A stretch of DNA of 64,000 nt, from contig NZ_CAMLHC010000032.1 of the NCBI RefSeq assembly GCF_946479755.1, forward strand, positions 1-64,000, written 5' to 3'. Of this stretch, positions 53,681 to 62,585 are shown one piece after another. The DNA comes from an uncultured Chitinophaga sp. GTDB taxonomy: Bacteria > Bacteroidota > Bacteroidia > Chitinophagales > Chitinophagaceae. Position numbers and translations under genes: made by a program. Under the pieces are notes generated by a model. It saw nothing but the letters and a program-made list of their open reading frames with translations. It ran no database searches and was not told where the DNA came from. Every line of letters starts with the position of its first letter. The first letter of the stretch is position 1.

Positions 53681-55210
53681 ATGAAATACGCATATATCGC
53701 ACTCACCACCTTGCTGCTCGGCGCCAGTTCGTGCAAGAAACTGGTGGAACCCAAAGTATACAGCTATCTCACGGATGCCAATGCATTCCTTACGCTAAGT
53801 GATGCCAAAGCCGCCGTAAACGGCGTTTATTCAAGGCTTAAGCAACCCAGCGGCAGATCAGATGCCTGGATGTATTACGCCGGGTTTCAGGTTACTATTT
53901 CGGACCTTACCACAGATATAGGCCACGCCAGTTCCGGCGGGGATGTAGGACTGATGTCCGACTGCCAGTGGGCGCCGGCCAATACCTACCTGGCCTTTGC
54001 CTGGCAGCATCAGTATAAACTGGTGTCAGATGCCAACATCTCCCTTTATTATATTCCCAGGATGACCGCCATTACAGATGCGCAGAAAGCACAGTTCACC
54101 GCGGAACTACGCTTCCTGCGCGCACTTGGTTATGTGGACCTGACAGATGCGTTCGGGCCGGTAATAGTGGTAACGGAAGAAACGGTGGCAAAAAATATTG
54201 CGCAGCCTGACTATGAGGCCGCATTACCCACCACCCCGGTGGCTGAAATCAATAAAATGATCATCAGCGACCTGGAATTTGCGGCTGCCCATCTTCCTGT
54301 AAATTATGTAAACAACAGCATCTACAGCAGCAATGATATAGGCCGTGCTACAAAAGGCGCTGCGTTGTCATTGTTATGCAAACTGTATATGCGTGAACAT
54401 GAATGGCAAAAGGCGCTGGACCTTACCACACAGATCATGACGCTGGGTTACGGATTGTATCCCACCTATGCAGGGCTGTTTGCAGAGAAGAATAAATGGT
54501 GCCAGGAAAGCATCTTCAGCGCGCTGGCAGACCCTTTGGTAGATGCCGTGGAAATCATGAACCACTTCGGTCCTATCAACAATCCGCAGGTAACAGACAG
54601 ATGGCAGTACTTTGCTTTAACCTGGTATTTCTGGAATACCTTCGGTGCGAACGACGACCGTAAAAAAATGTTCTATTCCGACTATGTGGGCACCGATGGT
54701 TTGCATTATATGCAGGCGCCTCCGGGACAAACCAATCCGCCGGAAGGATACTACTACATGCCGGACGTAGCTACTACCAAATTTGCCGATCCGAATGGCT
54801 CCACCACTTACTACGACGGGCATGTATTCCCTATTCTCCGCTACGCTGATATCCTGCTGTGCAGGGCAGAAGCGCTGAATGAGCTGAATGGCCCCAACGG
54901 TGAGTCCATTGCGCTCATTAACCAGGTAAAAGCCCGCTCTCATGCCACCAATCTCGGCGCTGCCGGCACCTTCACAAAGGAAAGTTTAAGAGATGCTATC
55001 CTACAGGAACGCGGCTGGGAGTTTTTCTTTGAATGTAAACGCAGGCAGGACCTCATCCGCATGGGTAAATATGAAAGCGTGGTAAATAAATATCTTACCG
55101 CTGTAGGAAAAACAGCCACCATTAACCTGGCGCGCGATAAATATTTTTCCTACCCGCAGGCGCAAACGGACTTAAACAAAAATCTCAGCAATAACGGTCG
55201 CCGTCAATAG
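53681..55210 (+). CDS. SusD/RagB-family lipoprotein (pair 4)
   Basis: 509 residues. Lipobox LLLGASSC (Cys at about residue 18), then KKLVEPKVYSYLTDANAFLTLSDAKAAVNGVYSRL, the usual SusD start. The core has FLRALGYVDLTDAFGPV and the late RYADILLCRAEALNELNG and LRDAILQERGWEFFFECKRRQDLIRMGKY blocks. It is cotranscribed with the SusC before it, and its stop region overlaps the open frame of the sulfotransferase-like gene that follows. Confidence 0.95.
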   Translation: MKYAYIALTTLLLGASSCKKLVEPKVYSYLTDANAFLTLSDAKAAVNGVYSRLKQPSGRSDAWMYYAGFQVTISDLTTDIGHASSGGDVGLMSDCQWAPANTYLAFAWQHQYKLVSDANISLYYIPRMTAITDAQKAQFTAELRFLRALGYVDLTDAFGPVIVVTEETVAKNIAQPDYEAALPTTPVAEINKMIISDLEFAAAHLPVNYVNNSIYSSNDIGRATKGAALSLLCKLYMREHEWQKALDLTTQIMTLGYGLYPTYAGLFAEKNKWCQESIFSALADPLVDAVEIMNHFGPINNPQVTDRWQYFALTWYFWNTFGANDDRKKMFYSDYVGTDGLHYMQAPPGQTNPPEGYYYMPDVATTKFADPNGSTTYYDGHVFPILRYADILLCRAEALNELNGPNGESIALINQVKARSHATNLGAAGTFTKESLRDAILQERGWEFFFECKRRQDLIRMGKYESVVNKYLTAVGKTATINLARDKYFSYPQAQTDLNKNLSNNGRRQ

Positions 55211-55245
55211 TGGCGGTTACTACCTTTCTAAATTATTCAGTATCG

Positions 55246-56688
55246 ATGATCTCATGGAATAAATTACAACGCCTGCTGCCATTGCTGTCAATGGCGGCAG
55301 CGTTGTTGCTGTTTGCGACCGGTTGTATGAGCAGTGGAGGCAACGATATTGTGTCCATTACGCTTCTTCCGCAGGGACAAAACGCTATCAGGATAAAGAC
55401 AGCTGTCCTGTGCACCGATACCGTAGATGCTGCCGTGGAATACTGGCAGAAAGGGCAGGAGCAGCAGCGCTCTGTTACACCGCTGTCTGAGCACCGGGTC
55501 AGCCACAGCATCGTACTCACTAACCTGTTGCCCGAAAAGGCCTATGAGTACAGGATTTTAACCGGTCATGGCAAAGATCTTTATCCCAGCAAAACCTATA
55601 CGTTCAATACATTTGGCTTGCCGGTGTGGATGAAAGACATGTTCAGCGTGGTATGCCCCGATAGCTCGGTGCTGCCGGCCGCTTTTAAGAAAGGCTATGT
55701 GATGCTTACGCGCCGCGACGATCCGGGCGTCCTTTTCCTGCTGAATGCAAAAGGCAGCATTGTTTGGTACCACCAGGTAAGCGGCACCGGCTTTAAAGTA
55801 GCCCGGTTTACGGAACATAACACTTTCCTCACGCTGCTGGGTGGACCCGGCTACGAAACCAGCTATGGCGACCAGATCCTGGAATTGTCCGTTTCCGGCG
55901 ATACGCTCGCTCATCTGAAAAAAGGACAACAGGACTTCCAACAAACCATCCATCACGAAATATTGTTGAACCAGGCCAACCAGTTTGTAACGCTTTGTGT
56001 GGAAGAAAGAATCTGTGACCTCAGCAGCAAAGGCGGCAGCAAACAGGATACGGTAAAAGGCGATGGTATCCTGGTGCTGGACAGGCAAGGCAAACAGATC
56101 TGGAAATGGACAGTGTTTGATGTGCTGGACCCGCTGGACGATAAAAACATCTTAAAAGAAAAACAAGACTGGATGCACGCCAACTGCATCGCGTTTGATA
56201 CAGATGGCAACTACCTCATTTCTTTTTATAACAACGGGCAGATATGGAAGATAGATGCCCGCACAGGCAGGCGCCTGTGGACGTTCGGGAAAAACGGCGA
56301 TTTTAACCTGCCGGCAGCCTCGCTGTTTGACCAGGCGCATGCACTACATATCAATGAGCACGGCGAACTGATGTTCTTCGACAATGGCGTCAGCAAAAAG
56401 ACATCCAGGACACTCTCCTTTAAACTGGATGAAAATCAAAAGCAGGCCACACTTCGCATCAACACCACGCTGCCGCCGGAAAATTACAATGAGCGGATGG
56501 GCAGTAGCTATTTAGTGAGCGATACCACCCTGCTGCAATGCGCCACCAAGAGAAATACCGTTATACTGACCAATTTCCAGGGAAGATTTCTCTGGCTGCT
56601 GAGAACGGGCATGTCGTCTTACCGGGCTTCCTTTATCCCGGCGGAAAAACTGGCCCCATACATTATTCAGCCGGGTTATGAACAATAA
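55246..56688 (+). CDS. Aryl-sulfate sulfotransferase-like (ASST) lipoprotein
   Basis: About 480 residues from the ATG at 55246, which gives a lipoprotein signal (AALLLFATGC). The frame is open to a GTG at 55210 that overlaps the SusD stop. An N-terminal beta-sandwich (45-140) precedes a six-bladed-propeller-like region with strands such as GVLFLLNAKGSIVWYHQ and GDGILVLDRQGKQIWKWTVFD, and the family core DWMHANCIAFDTDGNYLISFYNNGQIWKID with His near residue 310. ASST enzymes move a sulfate group between phenolic compounds through a catalytic His in the periplasm. Location in a surface-signalling SusCD operon suggests imported or surface-bound sulfated aromatic substrates. The family is clear; activity is inferred. 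Confidence 0.8.
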   Translation: MISWNKLQRLLPLLSMAAALLLFATGCMSSGGNDIVSITLLPQGQNAIRIKTAVLCTDTVDAAVEYWQKGQEQQRSVTPLSEHRVSHSIVLTNLLPEKAYEYRILTGHGKDLYPSKTYTFNTFGLPVWMKDMFSVVCPDSSVLPAAFKKGYVMLTRRDDPGVLFLLNAKGSIVWYHQVSGTGFKVARFTEHNTFLTLLGGPGYETSYGDQILELSVSGDTLAHLKKGQQDFQQTIHHEILLNQANQFVTLCVEERICDLSSKGGSKQDTVKGDGILVLDRQGKQIWKWTVFDVLDPLDDKNILKEKQDWMHANCIAFDTDGNYLISFYNNGQIWKIDARTGRRLWTFGKNGDFNLPAASLFDQAHALHINEHGELMFFDNGVSKKTSRTLSFKLDENQKQATLRINTTLPPENYNERMGSSYLVSDTTLLQCATKRNTVILTNFQGRFLWLLRTGMSSYRASFIPAEKLAPYIIQPGYEQ

Positions 56689-56712
56689 TTGTGCACTACA
56701 AAAAAATTATAC

Positions 56713-57711
56713 ATGAGAAGCTTCATCGTGATCTGCGGAATCTGTTGCTGGGGGATAGCTATGATATCTTCCTGTGGAACAGCCGTAACAGGAGAAACAA
56801 ACGCCACCGCGCTTGTACAACCGGATAGCGTTTCCTATATCAATATCGATACCACGCTGATACCTGATGGTCCATTCGGCGAATCGGTAAAGTATGGCCG
56901 TGAACTGATGCTGCATACCGCACGTTATATAGGGCCGGATGGCAGTGCAGGAAAATTCCTCGGTAATAAAATGAACTGTACTAACTGTCACCAGGATGCT
57001 GGCACTAAAGCGTTTTCGTTTAACCTGATGTCGTCGCACGACAACTACCCGCAATACCGCGGCAGGGAGGGCAAAGTGCTTACCCTGGCGGAAAGGGTTA
57101 ACAATTGCGTTATGCGGCCGCATAACGGCAAGCCCTTACCACTAGACAGCAAAGAGATGGTAGCATTTCTTTCGTACTTCAAATGGATCAGCACTTTTGT
57201 GCCTAAAAACAAGTCTTTTAAAGGCGCCAAAAACCTGCATCTTGCTTTTCCGGATATAGCTGCCAATCCTGAAAACGGCCAGGCTCTCTACCAAACCAAC
57301 TGTGCCCGTTGTCATGGCACTAATGGAGAAGGCCAATGGAATGCGGATAAAAGCACTTACGTATACCCGCCGCTGTGGGGCAATACCGCCTATCAGCCCG
57401 GTTCCAGCATGCACCGTGTTATCAAACAGGCGGAGTGGCTGAAAAACAATATGCCTTACGATAAAGTAGCACCCGGCAAACCTTTCCTCTCCGATAAGGA
57501 AGCAATGGACATCGCCGCATTTGTAAACGATGATAAGATCCACTCCCGTCCCAATCCTAAAAGCTTTGATTACCCGCATATCGCTGAAAAGGCCATCGAT
57601 TATGACCATGGGCCCTTCGCTGACACGTTTTCTATAGCGCAGCACAAATACGGTCCCTACCAGCCCATTATCGACTACTGGAAAGCGAAAGGGTTAAAGC
57701 CAATATATTAA
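56713..57711 (+). CDS. Diheme c-type cytochrome, thiosulfate dehydrogenase (TsdA)-like
   Basis: About 332 residues from the ATG at 56713, a lipoprotein signal (IAMISSC). Two heme-binding CxxCH motifs occur: NCTNCHQDAG near residue 95 and NCARCHGTNGEG near 200. The first is followed by YPQYRGREGKVLTLAERVNNCVMRPHNGKPL, matching TsdA-like proteins where the Cys after 'N' is a heme ligand, though the SMNG of classical TsdA reads PHNG. TsdA interconverts thiosulfate and tetrathionate and passes electrons to c-type hemes. It is the last gene after the sulfotransferase-like gene, so the operon may handle sulfur groups. The exact donor and acceptor are unknown. Confidence 0.78.
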   Translation: MRSFIVICGICCWGIAMISSCGTAVTGETNATALVQPDSVSYINIDTTLIPDGPFGESVKYGRELMLHTARYIGPDGSAGKFLGNKMNCTNCHQDAGTKAFSFNLMSSHDNYPQYRGREGKVLTLAERVNNCVMRPHNGKPLPLDSKEMVAFLSYFKWISTFVPKNKSFKGAKNLHLAFPDIAANPENGQALYQTNCARCHGTNGEGQWNADKSTYVYPPLWGNTAYQPGSSMHRVIKQAEWLKNNMPYDKVAPGKPFLSDKEAMDIAAFVNDDKIHSRPNPKSFDYPHIAEKAIDYDHGPFADTFSIAQHKYGPYQPIIDYWKAKGLKPIY

Positions 57712-57865
57712 CGGAGGACCGCTTTTGGCAATGGAGCAGGGATGGGCCGCTTGTCCGGTTTGGAGCCCATTCCTGGTTTTAATAGGTTTAATTGCCCGGC
57801 CGGTTTTAGTTGTTTCCGGTTAATGGTCACGATTGTCCGGGTTAAATTTTATATTTTGCACCTAT

Positions 57866-57891
57866 ACCGGGCTCCGGCCCGGTTATTTTTT
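57866..57891 (+). terminator. Terminator-like hairpin before the TPM gene
   Basis: A 7-bp stem ACCGGGC/GCCCGGT with a 4-nt loop, then TATTTTTT. It is 155 nt past the cytochrome stop and 31 nt before the ATG of the TPM gene. It may end the sulfotransferase operon, or act as an attenuator in the TPM leader. The rest of the 57712-57921 gap shows nothing clear. Confidence 0.55.
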
Positions 57892-57921
57892 AACTGACCA
57901 TTGCCAGAATTACCCGTTATT

Positions 57922-59589
57922 ATGCGAAATGTTTTGTACCTGTTGTTGGTATCCCTGTTAATGTCCTGCGCCGGGCAAAAAACAAAATACTCGGTGGAAG
58001 ACGTACCAGACCCCAAAAAAAATGGTGGCGGCTACATCAGTAACCCCGACCATCTCCTTTCTGACGGAACGGTCGGCAGCCTGAATGAAAAATTGTCTAC
58101 CCTCGACAAAAGCGGTAAGGCGCAGGTAGCCATGGTGCTGCTGAAGTCCATCGGAGAAAATGAACCTACCGATTTTGCCCACAAACTGTTCAACTACTGG
58201 AAGATAGGTAACGCCTCCACCAACAACGGGCTGCTGGTGCTGCTGGTGGAAGACGCCCACCGGCTGGTATTTGAAACCGGAAAAGGGCTGGAAGCGGACA
58301 TGCCCGATGTGATCTGTTTCCGTATCCAGCAGGATTATATGATCCCCTATATCAAAAACGGGAATTACGACCAGGCGTTCGAGGAAGGCCTGAAATCCGT
58401 GTCCGCCCAGTTACACAGCGGCAATTATGCTTTTGATAAAGACATACAGCCGGAGGTGGAAGATCATTCCCTGATGCCGGAAGACACCCGGCCGGCTGAG
58501 CCACAGGGACTGGTAGCAGCGCCTGCTGCGCCGGCGGATATTTCAACCGATCCCAACGAGGCGGAAGCCGCCATGCCTACCGGGGTGTCTCCGGACGAAG
58601 GCACCGCCGCCCCGGAATCCTTTGTGGACCGGTTTTCTCCCTCTATCGATTATTCAAAGACCGGAGACTTCAACGGAAGCGCCTTTTTTGCCGGCTTCCT
58701 CTGGCTGGCCCTTTCGGCAGCCATGATGAGCGTGTTTTTCGGTAAAAAACGAAGGCAGAAAAAGGGCGAAGACGCTATGCCGGTGAAAATGAAGGACATG
58801 CCCAACGATTTCCTGCGCCCGGGAATCCTGGGATTGTTCCTGATACATAGCACGGCTATCGCTGCGTTTGCGTACCTGTTTTTCAAAAAAGGCTGGACAA
58901 TCAACTTCCTCACGGTGTTCGTTGGCTATTACGTCTTATGGATGCTGTTTATACACCTCGCTGTGCTGGTGATATCCATCAGGGCGAAGAGCGTGCTGGG
59001 AGACAAAGATGGCCACGAGCAGTGGCAGTCCTATGCCCGCACGGCCCACAAACTGAGGACGGCCAGATATATCTTCCCGCTGCCTTTCCTCTGGTTTTAC
59101 GTGGCGGGGCTCAAGCGGCGGATGGCACGGCTGCGCGATGAGCCGCACGATTGTCCGAACTGTTCCCATCCCCTGCATAAACTGGCCGAAAAGGACGAAG
59201 ATGTCTATCTCAAAAAAGAACAGGTGATAGAAGAAGACCTGATGGCAGTGGATTATGACGTCTGGAAATGCGATACCTGTGATTACAGGCTGGTACTGGA
59301 TTATACCAATGTGCACTCTGCCATGTCGGAATGTCCGCACTGTTCATATATAGCGCTTGAATGTAAGCAGACGGTCACCAAAAAAAGAGCGACAACCAGG
59401 GAGGCCGGGTGGGGCGTCACTACCTACGCATGCGCGATATGCTCCTATAAACATGATTATCGTTTTGTGATACCCCGTATCAGCGAATCCTCCTCTTCGT
59501 CATCGTCTTCGTCGTCTTCGTCGTCTTCCTCTTCCTCCAGCTGGGGCGGAGGGTCTTCCGGCGGCGGTGGCGCCAGCAGCAGCTGGTAA
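57922..59589 (+). CDS. TPM-domain lipoprotein with zinc-ribbon-like and poly-Ser/Gly tail
   Basis: About 555 residues from the ATG at 57922; lipoprotein signal LLVSLLMSC. A TPM domain (about 35-170; ISNPDHLLSDGTVGSLNEKLSTLDKSGKAQVAMVLLKSI, NNGLLVLLVEDAHRLVFETGKGLE) is followed by a Pro/Ala-rich linker, three membrane helices (about 255-365) and four CxxC pairs (CPNC, CDTC, CPHC, CAIC) in a zinc-binding-like region. The tail is a run of about 22 Ser followed by a Gly-rich end. The layout fits the YgcG-like TPM group, linked elsewhere to envelope or photosystem repair. The Ser run is encoded by TCN repeats, a likely slippage site. Confidence 0.85.
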   Translation: MRNVLYLLLVSLLMSCAGQKTKYSVEDVPDPKKNGGGYISNPDHLLSDGTVGSLNEKLSTLDKSGKAQVAMVLLKSIGENEPTDFAHKLFNYWKIGNASTNNGLLVLLVEDAHRLVFETGKGLEADMPDVICFRIQQDYMIPYIKNGNYDQAFEEGLKSVSAQLHSGNYAFDKDIQPEVEDHSLMPEDTRPAEPQGLVAAPAAPADISTDPNEAEAAMPTGVSPDEGTAAPESFVDRFSPSIDYSKTGDFNGSAFFAGFLWLALSAAMMSVFFGKKRRQKKGEDAMPVKMKDMPNDFLRPGILGLFLIHSTAIAAFAYLFFKKGWTINFLTVFVGYYVLWMLFIHLAVLVISIRAKSVLGDKDGHEQWQSYARTAHKLRTARYIFPLPFLWFYVAGLKRRMARLRDEPHDCPNCSHPLHKLAEKDEDVYLKKEQVIEEDLMAVDYDVWKCDTCDYRLVLDYTNVHSAMSECPHCSYIALECKQTVTKKRATTREAGWGVTTYACAICSYKHDYRFVIPRISESSSSSSSSSSSSSSSSSSWGGGSSGGGGASSSW

Positions 59590-59590
59590 A

Positions 59591-59643
59591 CGAACATAGA
59601 AAAGGGCGTACTTCAGTATCCGGTACGCCCTTTTCTATGTTCG
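59591..59643. terminator. Bidirectional terminator, 21-bp perfect stem
   Basis: Arms 59591-59611 and 59623-59643 are perfectly complementary with an 11-nt loop, between the convergent TPM and DUF6515 genes. It starts one nt after the TPM stop. Confidence 0.9.
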
Positions 59644-59653
59644 TTCCATTTCG

Positions 59654-60478
59654 TTACTGGTCAGCCTCCATTTTACCAACGATCTGGTATCCTGTACCAT
59701 TGTTGGTAGTTACCTGCTGGTAGTACATACCGTCAGGAGAGAGGTAGTATTGTTGTCCGTTGATCTGTACAGAGCGGCTGCCTTCCGGAAGCTTGTTCAG
59801 GATATCGGGAGGTACCGTTTCCGTACTGTTGTTGTCGGTATCGTTACCATTACTATTGCTGTTATCACTATTCTGCGGGCTTACCACGGTGTTGCCGATC
59901 TTACCGTTTTTACCCACTACTTTAAACCTGCGGCCGTTGTCGGTCATCACTTCCTGGTAGTAGGTGCCATTCAGCTCGTAATAGCTGTTGCCATTGAATT
60001 GCACTTCTGTAGCGCCATCCGGCAGGTCGGGCACGGCAGCGTTCATGGGCGGATCTACCACGCGGTAGCCATTGTCGCGCTGGTCAGACGCATAATAGGT
60101 GCCGCCGTAGTAATACACGGGGCCGAACTGCGGCCCAAGGGCGAAGTAGCCGTATGGCAGGGTGGACACATAAAGCCCGATACGCGGGTAATAAAAAGGA
60201 CGGTACCGGTAGTAGCGGGGATAGCGCGGACCATACCAGCCATGGCTGTAATAGGCGCCTCCGTGGTATACGGGGCCGCGGTAACCGTGGTAGTAGCCGC
60301 CTCCGCGGCTGTAGCCGGGAGAAACCCTTACCGGGGGCGTGTAGTGGGAACCTGACACGCGTCCTCCACCGCCGAAACCTCCACCGCCACGACTAACACG
60401 TTGGGCATAAGCGCCGGTTGCTGTCGTTGTGCATAACAGCCCAATCAACACAAACAGCATATAAAATCTGTTTTTCAT
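59654..60478 (-). CDS. DUF6515-family exported protein, Gly/Tyr-rich
   Basis: 274 residues with a signal peptide (to about residue 26, AYAQR). A Gly/Tyr/Arg-rich low-complexity region (28-115) is followed by three copies of a short beta unit of the type LPDGATEVQFNGNSYYELNGTYYQEVMTDNGRRFKVVG and LPEGSRSVQINGQQYYLSPDGMYYQQVTTNNGTGYQIVG; the first copy (LYVSTLPYGYFALGPQFGPVYYYGGTYYA) is diverged. This is the DUF6515 layout common in Bacteroidota. Function unknown; probably an envelope or matrix component. Confidence 0.85.
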   Translation of the reverse strand: MKNRFYMLFVLIGLLCTTTATGAYAQRVSRGGGGFGGGGRVSGSHYTPPVRVSPGYSRGGGYYHGYRGPVYHGGAYYSHGWYGPRYPRYYRYRPFYYPRIGLYVSTLPYGYFALGPQFGPVYYYGGTYYASDQRDNGYRVVDPPMNAAVPDLPDGATEVQFNGNSYYELNGTYYQEVMTDNGRRFKVVGKNGKIGNTVVSPQNSDNSNSNGNDTDNNSTETVPPDILNKLPEGSRSVQINGQQYYLSPDGMYYQQVTTNNGTGYQIVGKMEADQ

Positions 60479-60534
60479 CTTCTTCGGATTATAATGTTTA
60501 GACTGATTTCAGATCCAATAGTTTAAGCTTCTCC

Positions 60535-61485
60535 TCAGGCAGAGGGCGTGCTGAGCGCATCGGTGAATTGTTGTGACAATTCAATGATTTTAGCCGATTT
60601 CGCTACACCCAGCACCCATGTTGCGGGGATGTTGTCCGGTCCGTAATGCAGGCCCGCGCCCGCCCCGACCACCGCCGCGGTGGTATCGGTATCGCCGCCC
60701 AGGTTCACCGCCATGAGCACGGCATCCTGGAAATTGCTGGTATTCAGCAGGCACCAGAGCGCGCTTTCCAGGGTGTGTACTACATAACCGGAGCTCTGGA
60801 TGTCTTTTTCTTCCAGGTTGGTAATGTTGTCCTGCAGTATCCGGCTGAAAATTCTGATTTCGGCGGGATTGAACTGGTTCGCCAGGATAAAATCGTTCAC
60901 CGCTGCCCGCATGACCTGGTAGGATTCCTGCAGGTCTTTGATGGTCAGCAGGTTCCGCAGGAACTCCACGTAAATGAAACAAGCCATCACAGAGCGGAAG
61001 TGCGCATGGGTAATGCTGGACACCTCTTTCACCACATGATAACGTTGCCTGATATTTTCTTCCCGGGCAAGGTAAATGGCTACCGGCATGATACGCATCA
61101 GGGAGCCATTACCGTTTTCAAACTCTTCAAAACCGCCGGAGAACAGGGGAGAGGTACCGGTACCTACCCGTGTTAAAGCGTGGCGGGTGGCATGGCCGAT
61201 GTCAAATACCTTATCATGTGCACCCCAGTAGCCTTCGGCATACCACTTCAGGAAGGTATGGGCCATATGGGTGAGATTATATCCTAGTGTGAGACTTTCA
61301 GCTGTACAAAGGGTAAGGGACGTATCGTCGGAAAAAGTGCCCGGAGGCTGGTTCCAGCAGCCGTAGCCAGTGAAATCCCGGATGGGATTTTCCCGGAGGT
61401 AGCTCCTGGTTTGAAACTCAACCGGAACACCGAGCGCATCGCCGATGGCGGTACCGAGAAAAGCGCCTGTGATCTGTTGTTGCAT
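60535..61485 (-). CDS. ADP-ribosylglycohydrolase-family protein
   Basis: 316 residues, all-helical. The two metal-binding motifs of the DraG/ARH family are present: GTAIGDALGVPVEF with GTFSDDTSLTLCTAESL (residues 10-70) and VNLGGDTDTTAAVVGAGAG (near 265-285). The family removes ADP-ribose from proteins or small molecules using two Mg2+ or Mn2+ ions. Its own substrate is unknown and no ADP-ribosyltransferase was recognised in the window. A hairpin array lies upstream on the other side of its promoter region. Confidence 0.92.
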   Translation of the reverse strand: MQQQITGAFLGTAIGDALGVPVEFQTRSYLRENPIRDFTGYGCWNQPPGTFSDDTSLTLCTAESLTLGYNLTHMAHTFLKWYAEGYWGAHDKVFDIGHATRHALTRVGTGTSPLFSGGFEEFENGNGSLMRIMPVAIYLAREENIRQRYHVVKEVSSITHAHFRSVMACFIYVEFLRNLLTIKDLQESYQVMRAAVNDFILANQFNPAEIRIFSRILQDNITNLEEKDIQSSGYVVHTLESALWCLLNTSNFQDAVLMAVNLGGDTDTTAAVVGAGAGLHYGPDNIPATWVLGVAKSAKIIELSQQFTDALSTPSA

Positions 61486-61650
61486 AGCATGGGGATTTAT
61501 ATAACAGTTATATAGAAAAAACGTGCCAACAAATGTTTTCGGTATGTGAAAGCCGCTGTTTGTTCAGTTTGGCCAGCGGATGTAAGTCTGTTCACTCTTG
61601 TTCATTCGTTAAACGGCCCGGATGACTGTCTCTTTGTTCGGTTGGCGTTT

Positions 61651-61658
61651 TATCTTTG
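61651..61658 (+). promoter_or_regulatory. -7 box (TATCTTTG) facing the hairpin array
   Basis: A perfect TAnnTTTG on the plus strand with TTTG at 61633-61636 as a close -33-like element (spacing shorter than ideal). Transcription from about 61665 would run through the hairpin array to the terminator at 62555. No protein-coding gene lies in between. Confidence 0.45.
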
Positions 61659-62008
61659 CATGGTAACAATTAGTACTGACACCAGCAGTCACCCGGTGGA
61701 TTTCTGGTAACAGGAAAGGATAAACGGAATAATTACCCAATGTTGACCCCGGCGGTTGCCGCCCCATTGTTTGTTTGACAGCCATCACAGACAGCTTGTC
61801 TGATAAACAACTACAGGCCAGACGCCCCGCAAAACCCAGCTTCTTTATGCACGCGTTTTTATTTAACAGACAGTACAAGACATGCACTTTCCTCGGGAAA
61901 TACCATTACTGCTGTTTTGCGCTGTGCTGGCTCAATTAGCCGTAACCTCTTTAACCAATCATTGCTACTGATTCGACAGCAATTTAAATGGGAATAGGTG
62001 GATGAAAA

Positions 62009-62519
62009 GGACCGTTTTTCCAGGCGGTCCTCTCTCAAGAATTTTTCTGAGTCCAAATGCAGGTATATATAGATGAAGGCTGATGGGACTGCCTTTCCAG
62101 GTGGTCCCCTTCAGAAAACGTCTTGCTGCCGCTGACGGACCTTCACATAAATGTTGGAATGCCATGTAAAAGAAGGATAGGAAAGGGACCATCTTTCCAG
62201 GTGGTCCGGTTTTCTACCCGCATGGCTCCCGGGGAAACTAAAAGTGCCATATGAACCATGTGGACAACTGCTATAAACAGCTTGTTCGCAGTACGATTGA
62301 TTCAGCTTCAGGGACCGTCTTTTCAGGCAGTCCCCTGTCGGACAATTCAGGTTGCGCCGCAACCTTCATCATAAATCAAAGTGCTCTATTCATAAGCGAA
62401 ACGGTGGAATTTAACACGGACCGTTTGTCGAGGCGGTCCTGCTCTAAAGATATTTCAGATAAGGACGGATTGAGAATGGTAAGATCAATATCAGCATGGG
62501 CTGCCTTTCCAGGCGGCCT
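62009..62519 (+). repeat. Array of six 22-nt hairpins with hexaloop UUUCCA
   Basis: Copies at 62009-62030, 62086-62107, 62186-62207, 62312-62333, 62418-62439 and 62498-62519. Each has left arm GGACYGYY, a 6-nt loop (TTTCCA in four copies, TTTTCA and TGTCGA in the others) and right arm GGYGGTCC, giving an 8-bp stem. Copies differ mainly by changes that keep pairing as RNA on the plus strand: C-G against U-G at the two pairs next to the loop, and G-C against A-U in copy 3. Copy 4 has one C-A mismatch. Spacers of 54-104 nt are unrelated to each other. Spacing is not a multiple of three and the copies fall in different frames, so this is not a protein repeat. Confidence 0.85.
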
Positions 62520-62554
62520 TGTATCATACAACTGATGAGTCATGGGTTAAGCAT

Positions 62555-62585
62555 GGGGCGTTTGTTTAAACTGCCCCGCTTTTTT
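62555..62585 (+). terminator. Intrinsic terminator after the hairpin array
   Basis: A stem of GGGGC/GCCCC stacked on GTTT/AAAC (one bulged T), 4-nt loop, followed by GC and six Ts. It closes the array 36 nt after the last hairpin and 60 nt before the aldo/keto reductase ATG, so the array transcript is separated from that gene. Confidence 0.75.

Noticed and set aside
62009..62519. CRISPR array
   Set aside because: Repeats are only 22 nt, imperfect, irregularly spaced with 54-104 nt between them, and no cas gene is near.
61965..62535. Protein-coding frames across the hairpin array
   Set aside because: Frames cover only part of the array, the six copies fall into different frames, and the changes between copies preserve RNA pairing rather than amino acids.
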